The position numbers and the translations under genes were made by a program. From NCBI GenBank assembly GCA_964638245.1, contig CAZWZG010000174.1, forward strand, positions 1 through 5,841: a stretch of DNA of 5,841 nucleotides, read 5' to 3'. Below are positions 1 to 5,841 of this stretch, in pieces. Position 1 is the stretch's first letter, and every line of letters starts with the position of its first letter. The notes under the pieces are model-generated. The model had not been told where the DNA came from, did not search any database, and saw nothing but the letters and a program-made list of their open reading frames with translations. This stretch comes from CAZWZG01 sp964638245 (GTDB taxonomy: Bacteria; Pseudomonadota; Alphaproteobacteria; Rhodobacterales; Rhodobacteraceae).

Positions 1-1707
1 CAAATGGGCACGGTGTGCCGCACCCGTTTGCGCGAAGAAATGCAGATCGAATTCACGATCGAGGCCGGTCGTTTGGCCGTTCTGGACGCCATTCGTATTC
101 CGCGGTCCGCGCGGGCGTCTGTTTCTATCGCCGTGGCCCTTGCGCGCGACGCGATCATCTCGAAAGAAGAAGCTATTCTGCGGATCGAGCCGACGATGCT
201 CAACGAACTGCTGCACCGCCGAATCGATCCAAAATCCACGCGTGACATCTTCGCCAATGGGATCGGTGCCAGCCCAGGCGCGGCCACGGGGCGGCTGGTC
301 TTCACGTCGCGCGAAGCTCAAGCCATGGCATCACGGGACGAGCCTTCGATCCTTGTGCGCCGCGAGACGTCTCCAGAGGACGTCCGCGGGATGCACGCCG
401 CGGTCGGTGTTCTTACCGAAAAGGGTGGCGCGTCGAGCCATGCGGCCGTGATTGCGCGTGGCCTCGGGCTTCCCTGCGTTGTGGGGGCGGAGTTGAAACT
501 CCGCAGGCGCGAGGAGACGTTGACGGCCTCGGACGGTCGCGTCCTGCGCTCAGGTGATCTTGTCACTCTCGACGGGACGACCGGAGAGGTTCTTTTGGGC
601 GAGATCAACCTTCTTGAGCCCGCCCTCGGAGATGGGTTTCGAACCCTCATGGCTTGGGCCGACGAAATCCGCGACATCGGCGTGCGCGCCAATGCTGATA
701 CGCCCGAAGAAGCGAAGACGGCTCGGGCCTTTGGCGCATCGGGGATCGGGCTTTGTCGGACTGAACATATGTTCTTTGACGAAAGCCGCCTGACGGTGAT
801 GCGCGAGATGATCTTTGCTGACACGGCCGAGGATCGCGACGCTGCTCTTGCGCGGCTTTTGCCGATGCAACGTGATGACTTCATCCGTATCTTCGAGATC
901 ATGGAAGGCCAACCCGTCTGCATCCGCCTTCTTGATCCGCCGCTTCACGAGTTTTTGCCGGCGGAGCGTGAGGCGCAAAGGGACCTTGCCGAGGCGTTGG
1001 GGAAACCGTTGTCCGACGTCAGCCGCCGGGTCGCGGAACTGACTGAATACAACCCTATGCTGGGATTGCGGGGCGTTCGGCTTGGTATCTATTTGCCCGC
1101 GATCTATGACATGCAGGCGCGCGCCATCTTCGAAGCGACGGTTGCGCTTCAGGATACCGGCGTCAAGGTGACGCCCGAGGTGATGATCCCGCTCGTGTCG
1201 GCAAAACGTGAGGTTGAGCTGGTGCGGAGCCGTATCGACGCGATAGCGGCTGCGGTACGGACGGAGACGGGGTCGGACTTTTCCTACACGCTAGGTGTCA
1301 TGGTTGAAACGCCCCGAGCAGCGCTGCGTGCCCACGAGATTGCGACGCATGCAGCCTTCCTTAGCTTTGGTACGAACGACTTGACGCAGATGACCTATGG
1401 CCTTTCGCGCGATGATGCCGGTCGGTTTATGGGCGCTTATGTCCGTCAGGGCGTCTTCGCCGAAGACCCATTTCACCACATGGATCTGGATGGCGTTGGC
1501 GAGTTGGTCATGCTGGGGGCCGAGCGTGGACGACAAGGACATCCCGAAGTCACCTTGTCGATCTGCGGCGAGCACGGCGGCGACCCAGCGGCCATTGCAT
1601 TTGTTCGAGATGCCGGGTTCGACTACGTTTCGTGCTCGGCGTACCGCGTTCCCGGAGCCAAGCTTGCCGCAGCCCAGCTTGCCGCGCGGATCCCGGAAGC
1701 CGTCTGA
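1..1707 (+). CDS. ppdK: Pyruvate, phosphate dikinase, C-terminal part (5' end outside window)
   Basis: Interconverts ATP + phosphate + pyruvate with AMP + diphosphate + PEP in the cytoplasm. The frame is open from base 1 (CAA), so the ATG at 4 is an internal Met and the gene enters from the left; 568 residues are visible. Present are the tail of the nucleotide-binding part (MQIEFTIEAGRL), the swivelling phosphohistidine domain (GGASSHAAV, His codon 439-441), and the C-terminal PEP/pyruvate TIM barrel. The barrel shows GLCRTEHMFF, IRLLDPPLHEF, NPMLGLRGVRLG, MVETPRA, FGTNDLTQMTYGLSRDD and SICGEHGGDP (catalytic Cys codon 1564-1566). His-to-Cys spacing is 375 residues, close to the 376 of the Clostridium symbiosum enzyme (His455, Cys831). 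By that numbering about 308 N-terminal residues lie outside the window. The family usually has GGMTSHAAV and CSPFRVP; here they are GGASSHAAV and CSAYRVP. PEP synthase and PTS enzyme I are less likely, because the TSPED-GMHAA and GEHGGDP signatures are of dikinase type. Confidence 0.95.
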   Translation, partial: QMGTVCRTRLREEMQIEFTIEAGRLAVLDAIRIPRSARASVSIAVALARDAIISKEEAILRIEPTMLNELLHRRIDPKSTRDIFANGIGASPGAATGRLVFTSREAQAMASRDEPSILVRRETSPEDVRGMHAAVGVLTEKGGASSHAAVIARGLGLPCVVGAELKLRRREETLTASDGRVLRSGDLVTLDGTTGEVLLGEINLLEPALGDGFRTLMAWADEIRDIGVRANADTPEEAKTARAFGASGIGLCRTEHMFFDESRLTVMREMIFADTAEDRDAALARLLPMQRDDFIRIFEIMEGQPVCIRLLDPPLHEFLPAEREAQRDLAEALGKPLSDVSRRVAELTEYNPMLGLRGVRLGIYLPAIYDMQARAIFEATVALQDTGVKVTPEVMIPLVSAKREVELVRSRIDAIAAAVRTETGSDFSYTLGVMVETPRAALRAHEIATHAAFLSFGTNDLTQMTYGLSRDDAGRFMGAYVRQGVFAEDPFHHMDLDGVGELVMLGAERGRQGHPEVTLSICGEHGGDPAAIAFVRDAGFDYVSCSAYRVPGAKLAAAQLAARIPEAV

Positions 1708-1823
1708 ATCTGGTCGTTGCGCTGTTGGCAACACTGTTATGCGGGCGGTGAGGTGGACGAAACCGACCCAAGCCGATATATGCCCCCGAACGATTGAGTA
1801 AACGTAGCGTTAAAAGAAAGGCT

Positions 1824-1830
1824 GGAGGGG
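1824..1830 (+). promoter_or_regulatory. Ribosome binding site of the cell wall hydrolase
   Basis: A GGAGGGG run is followed by GAA and the ATG at 1834, so the GGAGG core sits five bases before the start codon. It is the strongest Shine-Dalgarno match on the + strand of this window and fixes the start of the hydrolase. I find no convincing -35/-10 pair in the 126-base gap after ppdK (1708-1833). That gap holds only a 5-bp stem (GTTGC/GCAAC at 1716-1732) and a TAAA-N7-TTAA motif at 1799-1813. Confidence 0.75.
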
Positions 1831-1833
1831 GAA

Positions 1834-2502
1834 ATGCTATCCATTCTACGTGCAGGAGCGATCGCGCTCCTCTGCGGGGCTTGGGGCGTGCAAGCCGAGG
1901 TTGTTGTGTCGACATCCAACCCGACGGGTGAAGAGCTGAGCGACCAGATCGCCATGCTTTTTGAAGCCGAACGCGATGCCATATCTGGCGTAAGTCCACG
2001 CCGACTTGACCGCCTGTCCCGAGTACCTGAAGCTTCGAATGACGGGGGAATGTTCACGAGGACTTTCCTTGCAAGTCAACCATTTAAGGAAGGTGGCGCC
2101 GAGTGGGCCTGCCTGACCGAGGCGCTTTATTTCGAAGCTCGTGGCGAAAGCGTCAAAGGCATGTTCGCGGTTGCTGAAGTGATCATGAACCGGGTCGAAA
2201 ACAACGGCTATCCCGATACTGTCTGCGGCGTCATCAACCAGGGTACCGGCGAACGCTATCGCTGCCAGTTCACCTACAACTGCGATGGTCGGGCCGAGGT
2301 TTACAACGAGCCGCGTGCCTATGAGCGGGTCGGAAAAGTCGCACGCCTCACCCTTGATGGTGTCGTGCCGGATCTGACCGACGGTGCGACGCATTATCAC
2401 ACAAAGTCGGTTTCACCGTCCTGGGCGCGCGTATATCCGCGCACGGCCACGATCGGCTATCACCACTTCTATCGCCAAGAATACGCACGCGCGGGCGGCT
2501 AA
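1834..2502 (+). CDS. Secreted cell wall hydrolase, SleB/Hydrolase_2 family
   Basis: Predicted peptidoglycan hydrolase of the family typified by the Bacillus spore cortex-lytic enzyme SleB. The 222-residue product starts with a Sec signal peptide (MLSILRAGAIALLCGAWGVQA, in two parts: charged start, then hydrophobic core), with likely cleavage after VQA at about residue 21. It should therefore act in the periplasm. Residues 30-90 are a linker without a motif I know. The hydrolase domain covers about 91-215, with CLTEALYFEARGES (93-106; Glu101 in EARGE is the expected catalytic acid), AEVIMNRV, CQFTYNCDG (144-152), GATHYHT and YHHFYR at the end. Cys93, 131, 144 and 150 could form disulfides. Being non-spore-forming alphaproteobacterial, it presumably serves wall growth or division rather than germination. 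It is separated from ppdK by 126 bases and from glmM by 103. A gene name cannot be given from sequence alone. Confidence 0.9.
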   Translation: MLSILRAGAIALLCGAWGVQAEVVVSTSNPTGEELSDQIAMLFEAERDAISGVSPRRLDRLSRVPEASNDGGMFTRTFLASQPFKEGGAEWACLTEALYFEARGESVKGMFAVAEVIMNRVENNGYPDTVCGVINQGTGERYRCQFTYNCDGRAEVYNEPRAYERVGKVARLTLDGVVPDLTDGATHYHTKSVSPSWARVYPRTATIGYHHFYRQEYARAGG

Positions 2503-2510
2503 CCGCCCGC
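2491..2510 (+). terminator. GC-rich hairpin over the hydrolase stop codon, probable terminator
   Basis: A perfect 8-bp inverted repeat, GCGGGCGG (2491-2498) and CCGCCCGC (2503-2510), encloses a 4-base loop CTAA. The last three loop bases are the TAA stop codon of the hydrolase. The stem is all G-C, so it should be very stable in RNA. No T-rich tract follows (CGTGAACTTGG), so it is not a textbook intrinsic terminator. It may act with Rho or protect the mRNA 3' end. Its position before a candidate glmM promoter fits a transcript boundary. Confidence 0.5.
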
Positions 2511-2517
2511 CGTGAAC

Positions 2518-2547
2518 TTGGCAACGATCCGGTCACAGAAATTGAAT
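2518..2547 (+). promoter_or_regulatory. Candidate sigma-70-type promoter for glmM
   Basis: TTGGCA (2518-2523, five of six to TTGACA) and TTGAAT (2542-2547, four of six to TATAAT) are separated by 18 bases, just after the hairpin at the end of the hydrolase. Transcription would start near 2554, giving a leader of about 50 bases. A weaker alternative uses TTGAAT as -35 with GATAGT (2567-2572) as -10, but its 19-base spacing is long. Alphaproteobacterial promoters are loose, so this remains a sequence guess. Confidence 0.3.
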
Positions 2548-2605
2548 GGCCGCCGGTGACGCATGTGATAGTGTCGCGCCAATCAAAAAAGGCGTGAGAG
2601 CAGTC

Positions 2606-3949
2606 ATGACCCGTACACTCTTTGGCACCGACGGCGTTCGCGGTCGTGCAAATTCCTATCCGATGACCGCCGAAATGGCGTTGCGCATCGGCGCAGCAGC
2701 AGGACGGTTCTTTCGCCAGGATGGGCGGAACAAGCACCGGGTCGTAATTGGCAAGGATACCCGCCTGTCGGGCTATATGCTCGAAAACGCCATGACGGCC
2801 GGGTTGACGTCGATGGGCATGAATGTTCTCTTGCTCGGCCCCGTGCCGACGCCTGCCGTCGGTTTGCTGACCCATTCGATGCGCGCCGATCTTGGGATCA
2901 TGATTTCGGCCAGTCACAACCCGCACCATGACAACGGGATCAAGTTCTTTGGCCCCGACGGGTTCAAGCTGTCCGATGCGGCAGAGACGGAAATTGAAGC
3001 GCTGATTGTGCAAGATCCGGTTCTGGTGGATGCGGGCGATATTGGTCGGGCGAAACGGATCGATGATGGTCTGCATCGCTATGTCGAATACGCCAAAACC
3101 ACGTTTCCGGCGCGCCGCCGCCTGTCGGGGATGAAAGTGGTCATCGATTGCGCCAACGGCGCTGCCTATCGTGCGGCACCTGAGGTGCTTTGGGAACTGG
3201 GCGCGGATGTCATTCCGATTGGTGTCTCGCCCGATGGCAAGAACATCAACGATGGCTGCGGTTCAACCAGCATCGACGCGGCGTCGGCTGCCGTCGTGGA
3301 GCATGGCGCGGACGTCGGCATTTGCCTGGATGGTGATGCGGACCGTGTCATGATCCTTGATGAAACCGGCGCGGTGGCGGATGGCGATCAACTCATGGCG
3401 CTTTTCGCGACCCGTTGGGCCGAGGAGGATCGACTGAACGACGGCACGCTTGTTGCCACGGTGATGTCGAACCTTGGACTTGAGCGGCATCTTGGCGCCA
3501 AGGGCCTATCGCTTCACAGAACAAAGGTCGGCGACCGTTATGTCGTCGAAGCGATGCGCGCCAAAGGCTATAACCTTGGGGGCGAGCAGTCCGGGCATAT
3601 CGTGATGACGGACTACACCACGACGGGTGACGGGTTGATCGCAGGGCTTCAATTCCTTGGCGAAATGGCACGGACGGAGCAAAAGGCGAGCGCCTTGACC
3701 AAGCAGTTCGAGCGGGTGCCTCAAATGCTCAAAAATGTGCGCTACGCGCCGGGGAGCGACCCGCTTGCGGCGGCGGCGGTCAAGGACGCCATAAATGCAG
3801 CCGAAGCGCGGCTTGGCGAGACGGGCCGTGTGCTTATCCGGAAATCCGGGACCGAACCCCTGATCCGCGTCATGGCAGAGGCCGAAGACAACGCCCTTTT
3901 GACAGAAACCGTCGACGGCATCGTGGCTGAGATCGAAGCGAGGGTTTAA
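2606..3949 (+). CDS. glmM: Phosphoglucosamine mutase
   Basis: Converts glucosamine 6-phosphate to glucosamine 1-phosphate, the step before GlmU makes UDP-GlcNAc for peptidoglycan and LPS. The product is 447 residues, the normal family length, and carries all four alpha-D-phosphohexomutase signatures in order. These are the N-terminal MTRTLFGTDGVRG, and the phosphoserine loop SASHNP (101-106, Ser103 the expected phosphorylated residue). Then come the metal loop DGDADR (242-247, three Asp ligands) with GEQSGH (326-331) for sugar recognition, and the phosphate-binding RKSGTEP (412-418). GEQSGH and the FGTDGVRG start point to GlmM rather than phosphomannomutase ManB/AlgC. The ATG at 2606 is chosen because the family begins there. 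An in-frame ATG at 2546 would add 20 atypical residues and overlap the candidate promoter. The ribosome site is modest (GTGAGAG, five bases before ATG). It overlaps the convergent downstream gene by four bases. Confidence 0.97.
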   Translation: MTRTLFGTDGVRGRANSYPMTAEMALRIGAAAGRFFRQDGRNKHRVVIGKDTRLSGYMLENAMTAGLTSMGMNVLLLGPVPTPAVGLLTHSMRADLGIMISASHNPHHDNGIKFFGPDGFKLSDAAETEIEALIVQDPVLVDAGDIGRAKRIDDGLHRYVEYAKTTFPARRRLSGMKVVIDCANGAAYRAAPEVLWELGADVIPIGVSPDGKNINDGCGSTSIDAASAAVVEHGADVGICLDGDADRVMILDETGAVADGDQLMALFATRWAEEDRLNDGTLVATVMSNLGLERHLGAKGLSLHRTKVGDRYVVEAMRAKGYNLGGEQSGHIVMTDYTTTGDGLIAGLQFLGEMARTEQKASALTKQFERVPQMLKNVRYAPGSDPLAAAAVKDAINAAEARLGETGRVLIRKSGTEPLIRVMAEAEDNALLTETVDGIVAEIEARV

Positions 3950-4542
3950 CCGATCCCCAACGCGTCATGTGGCGGAAATGCCGCCAGCCCGTCGTTTCCC
4001 TTGCGATAGAGGATTCCAACGGCTGCTCCGCGCGCAAACTGTTCATATGTCAGAGCCTGCTTGATCTGTAACTGGCGGACCCCTCCCGTAGGCGAGATTT
4101 CGACCTCTCCGTTTGCAATCACCAGTGACTCAAGTCCGGCAGACGCGTTGGTCGCCGCTGGTACGACTGCCACTGTCTGACCTAGCTGATGGAAGCTGCC
4201 AATTGCCTCTGCGCCCTGGAAACGCTTGCGGATCGGATCTTCGTTGATTCCGCTAAACAGGCCCCCACTGCTGCGGTCGATGGGCTTTTGCGGCATTCCG
4301 CGCCGCGTGCGTGCGGCCAGGATCGTCGTCAGTCCCGCAGTCATGGAAGAGGAGATAATGAACAGGATGACGAGCGTAATCACAACCCCATTCAGCCTGA
4401 GCAGCCCGCCGACCGGATCAATAAGGCTGGACCCGTTTGTCGTAGCGACTGCCTCGTCCGGGCGGATCAACATGGGCGCGGCAACGCTGCCCAGCAATAG
4501 CCCTTGCGTTACGCTCCGGCGGTTGATTGGCCTCTCTGTCAT
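3946..4542 (-). CDS. Uncharacterised membrane protein with Tat-like N-terminus
   Basis: I do not recognise the family. The 198-residue product opens with NRRSVTQGLLLGSVAAP (7-23), a twin-arginine followed by a mildly hydrophobic stretch, resembling a Tat signal though without the usual F-L-K after RR. Pro/Asp/Glu residues follow (28-30). A stronger membrane helix lies at about 51-76 (VVITLVILFIISSSM in its core) and is followed at once by ARTRRG. By the positive-inside rule residues 80-198 would be cytoplasmic if the N-terminus is exported. That part is rich in Gly and Ala, has no cysteines, shows possible beta strands (TVAVVPAA, LVIANGEVEIS) and has a charged region at 101-108. The gene is supported by a good ribosome site, a candidate promoter and a stop exactly abutting glmM; the opposite strand holds no family-like protein. 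It could be a lineage-restricted envelope protein; no function is assigned. Confidence 0.75.
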   Translation of the reverse strand: MTERPINRRSVTQGLLLGSVAAPMLIRPDEAVATTNGSSLIDPVGGLLRLNGVVITLVILFIISSSMTAGLTTILAARTRRGMPQKPIDRSSGGLFSGINEDPIRKRFQGAEAIGSFHQLGQTVAVVPAATNASAGLESLVIANGEVEISPTGGVRQLQIKQALTYEQFARGAAVGILYRKGNDGLAAFPPHDALGIG

Positions 4543-4549
4543 TTCCGTT

Positions 4550-4556
4550 CCCCCTC
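4550..4556 (-). promoter_or_regulatory. Ribosome binding site of the 198-residue protein
   Basis: Read on the - strand this is GAGGGGG, seven bases before the ATG at 4542. The match and spacing are good and are the main support for this start codon. No other in-frame start upstream is needed, since the Tat-like arginine pair falls at residues 8-9, where a signal would place it. Confidence 0.65.
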
Positions 4557-4569
4557 TTGTGTTGGCCTG

Positions 4570-4597
4570 ATGCTAACAGCGAAGGGCAAAATCTCAA
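4570..4597 (-). promoter_or_regulatory. Candidate promoter of the 198-residue protein
   Basis: On the - strand TTGAGA (4597-4592, five of six to TTGACA) is followed after 16 bases by TAGCAT (4575-4570, four of six to TATAAT). Transcription would begin near 4563, about 20 bases before the ATG and just upstream of the ribosome site. It lies wholly in the 62-base gap after the transporter stop. No hairpin terminator is visible in that gap, so read-through from the transporter is also possible. Confidence 0.35.
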
Positions 4598-4604
4598 AAT
4601 GGGG

Positions 4605-5516
4605 TTATCGCGCGATGGACCGTGCGATCCGGCCAAGCGCCGTACCCTGACTGATCGCCAGACCTGCCAGGACCAGCGCGGTTGCGAGCGCAAACCCTTC
4701 GGGCATGACCTCACCCAGAAGAACGACCCCAAAGATGACCGCCCAGAGCGGAACCATGAAGTTGACCAGTGTCACGAAGGTCGGCCCTGCGGAGCGGAGC
4801 GTGCGCACGAGAAGGAGAGTCGCGATTGCCGTTGGGAAAACCGCTAGAAACGCCAGTGCCAGAAGGGGCTGCCCTATGGTCATAGTTGGCACACCTTCAG
4901 CGATTAGGGCGAGAGGTACCATTCCGAGTGCTGCAAGAGCAAGGGCGCAGGCGCTGAACGCGATTTGGTCCATTGCCGGGGCAAGTCGCGTAAATAGCCC
5001 GCCCAAGGCGTAGCAGAAGGCTGCCAGAACGCAGGCCATGCGAGGGGCCCAACCGGCACTTCCGCTCAGGATCTCGCGCGGACCCAGAAGCAGGACGACC
5101 CCGAGGAACCCAAGAACCATTCCGATAAGTTTCAGGAGCGAAAACCGCTCTCCCGGGACAAATGCGATCGCCAAGGGAAGTACGAAGAGCGGGACAGAGG
5201 CCATGGTGACGCCCGCAAACGCCGAGGTTACGGATTGCTGTGCCCAGTTCAAAAGTGTGAAGGGGAGGGCGTTCGAAAAGAACGCGAAGGCCAGCACGAA
5301 TGCCCAGAGCGACCATCCGCGTGGCAGTTTGCGGCCAGTTGCAAACACAACCGCCAGCAACACGAACGCCGCCAGCGTCAGCCTGCCTGCGGCAACCGTC
5401 AGGGGGCCAAAGCCCCCCAACGCGACTTTTACGCTCATGAAGGACGCCCCCCAGATCAAGCCAAGCGCTACGACGGACAACCAGTCGATCGTGTTGGGTT
5501 GAGGAGCGTCCTTCAT
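4605..5516 (-). CDS. DMT-superfamily transporter, EamA domain protein
   Basis: Inner-membrane permease of the drug/metabolite transporter superfamily; such proteins export amino acids, metabolites or drugs, and the substrate cannot be read from sequence. The 303 residues have the usual length and the usual two EamA repeats, at about 11-145 and 155-290, with roughly ten hydrophobic helices. Family marks are WGASFMSVKVAL (22-33) in helix 1, ASVPLFVLPLAIAF then GERFSLLKLIGMVLGFLGV at the end of repeat 1, and VNFMVPLWAVIFGVVLLGE (251-269) in repeat 2. A basic tail (RIARSIAR) closes the protein on the likely cytoplasmic side. The ATG lies ten bases after the ilvC stop with only a weak Shine-Dalgarno (CGGAA), which suggests translation coupled to ilvC in one operon. 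Export of a branched-chain intermediate or amino acid is a reasonable guess from context only. Confidence 0.93.
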   Translation of the reverse strand: MKDAPQPNTIDWLSVVALGLIWGASFMSVKVALGGFGPLTVAAGRLTLAAFVLLAVVFATGRKLPRGWSLWAFVLAFAFFSNALPFTLLNWAQQSVTSAFAGVTMASVPLFVLPLAIAFVPGERFSLLKLIGMVLGFLGVVLLLGPREILSGSAGWAPRMACVLAAFCYALGGLFTRLAPAMDQIAFSACALALAALGMVPLALIAEGVPTMTIGQPLLALAFLAVFPTAIATLLLVRTLRSAGPTFVTLVNFMVPLWAVIFGVVLLGEVMPEGFALATALVLAGLAISQGTALGRIARSIAR

Positions 5517-5526
5517 TGGGTTCCGA

Positions 5527-5841
5527 TCAGTTCTTAGCCTTGTCGACCATCTTGCCAGCCGAAATCCACGGCATCATGCCGCGCAGCTTTTCACCGACTT
5601 CTTCGATCTGGTGGGCGTCGTTGATGCGGCGCGTCGATTTGAACATTGGCTGTCCAACTATGTTTTCAGCCATGAAGTCGCGCACGAACTTACCCTGCTG
5701 GATGTCGGTCAGGATCGCCTTCATTTCGGCCTTGGTGCGCTCGTAAGGTACAACGCGGGGGCCGGAGACGTACTCGCCGTATTCCGCCGTGTTCGAGATC
5801 GAGTAGTTCATGTTCGCGATGCCGCCTTCGTAGATCAGGTC
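5527..5841 (-). CDS. ilvC: Ketol-acid reductoisomerase (NADP+), C-terminal part (5' end outside window)
   Basis: Second enzyme of valine/isoleucine synthesis: isomerises and reduces acetolactate or acetohydroxybutyrate using NADPH and Mg2+, in the cytoplasm. The last 104 residues are visible and the frame stays open to the right edge (DLIYEGGIAN precedes the Met at 5811), so that Met is internal. The fragment is the end of the knotted helical domain, with SISNTAEYGEYVSGPRV, where the second Ser of SIS corresponds to the class I substrate-binding Ser251. The C-terminus is MPWISAGKMVDKAKN, typical of alphaproteobacterial class I enzymes. With that numbering the full protein would be about 339 residues, the short class I form rather than the long E. 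coli form. The Mg-binding acidic residues and Rossmann domain lie outside the window. The transporter follows after ten bases. Confidence 0.97.
   Translation of the reverse strand, partial: DLIYEGGIANMNYSISNTAEYGEYVSGPRVVPYERTKAEMKAILTDIQQGKFVRDFMAENIVGQPMFKSTRRINDAHQIEEVGEKLRGMMPWISAGKMVDKAKN

Noticed and set aside
318..923. A 201-residue open frame on the - strand within ppdK
   Set aside because: Rich in Ser, Arg and Pro, antisense to conserved dikinase motifs, no recognisable domain.
1716..1732. Inverted repeat GTTGC/GCAAC after ppdK as a terminator
   Set aside because: Only a 5-bp stem with a 7-base loop and no T tract after it; too weak to call.
1725..2525. The octamer TTGGCAAC occurring in both + strand gaps (1725-1732 and 2518-2525)
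   Set aside because: Two gaps of about 100 bases can share an eight-base word by chance, and only the second copy has a plausible -10 partner.
2546..2605. A 20-residue N-terminal extension of GlmM from the ATG at 2546
   Set aside because: GlmM proteins begin at MTRTLFGTDGVRG; the extension overlaps the candidate promoter region and has no Shine-Dalgarno.
2348..3076. A 242-residue open frame on the - strand against the hydrolase end and glmM start
   Set aside because: It lies antisense to two well-supported genes, has no ribosome site or family-like motif, and has the odd composition of a shadow frame in G+C-rich DNA.
3768..3781. GGCGGCGGCGGT run near the glmM end as a repeat
   Set aside because: It encodes the alanine-rich part of the last GlmM domain (LAAAAVKDA) and is ordinary codon usage.
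4226..4570. A 114-residue + strand frame opposite the 198-residue protein
   Set aside because: It ends past the - strand start codon, has no ribosome site, and lacks the coherent helix and signal layout seen on the other strand.

Overview
The window reads as ordinary chromosomal DNA of an alphaproteobacterium, most likely Rhodobacterales/Rhodobacteraceae. The basis is G+C-rich coding sequence together with protein details I associate with that group: the LREEMQIEFTIEAG stretch of the dikinase, the GlmM N-terminus, and the C-terminus of ketol-acid reductoisomerase. This placement is from recalled family resemblance, not a search. I see no mobile element, CRISPR array, tRNA or rRNA. Both ends cut through genes.

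Left half, + strand: the C-terminal two thirds of pyruvate, phosphate dikinase (ppdK, running in from the left edge to 1707). Next is a secreted SleB-type cell wall hydrolase (1834-2502). Last is phosphoglucosamine mutase (glmM, 2606-3949). A perfect GC-rich hairpin straddles the hydrolase stop codon, and a candidate promoter follows it, so glmM is probably its own transcription unit.

Right half, - strand: ketol-acid reductoisomerase (ilvC) enters from the right edge and stops at 5527. Ten bases later an EamA/DMT-family membrane transporter starts (5516-4605), probably in the same operon. A 198-residue membrane protein of no family I recognise follows (4542-3946), with its own candidate promoter and good ribosome binding site. 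It runs tail-to-tail into glmM, and the two stop codons share one TTAA palindrome.

Functionally this is a housekeeping region: PEP/pyruvate interconversion, peptidoglycan remodelling, supply of the amino-sugar precursor of peptidoglycan and LPS, branched-chain amino acid synthesis and a small-molecule transporter. I do not see a new defence or mobile system. The least explained element is the 198-residue protein, with a twin-arginine-like N-terminus and a second membrane helix.
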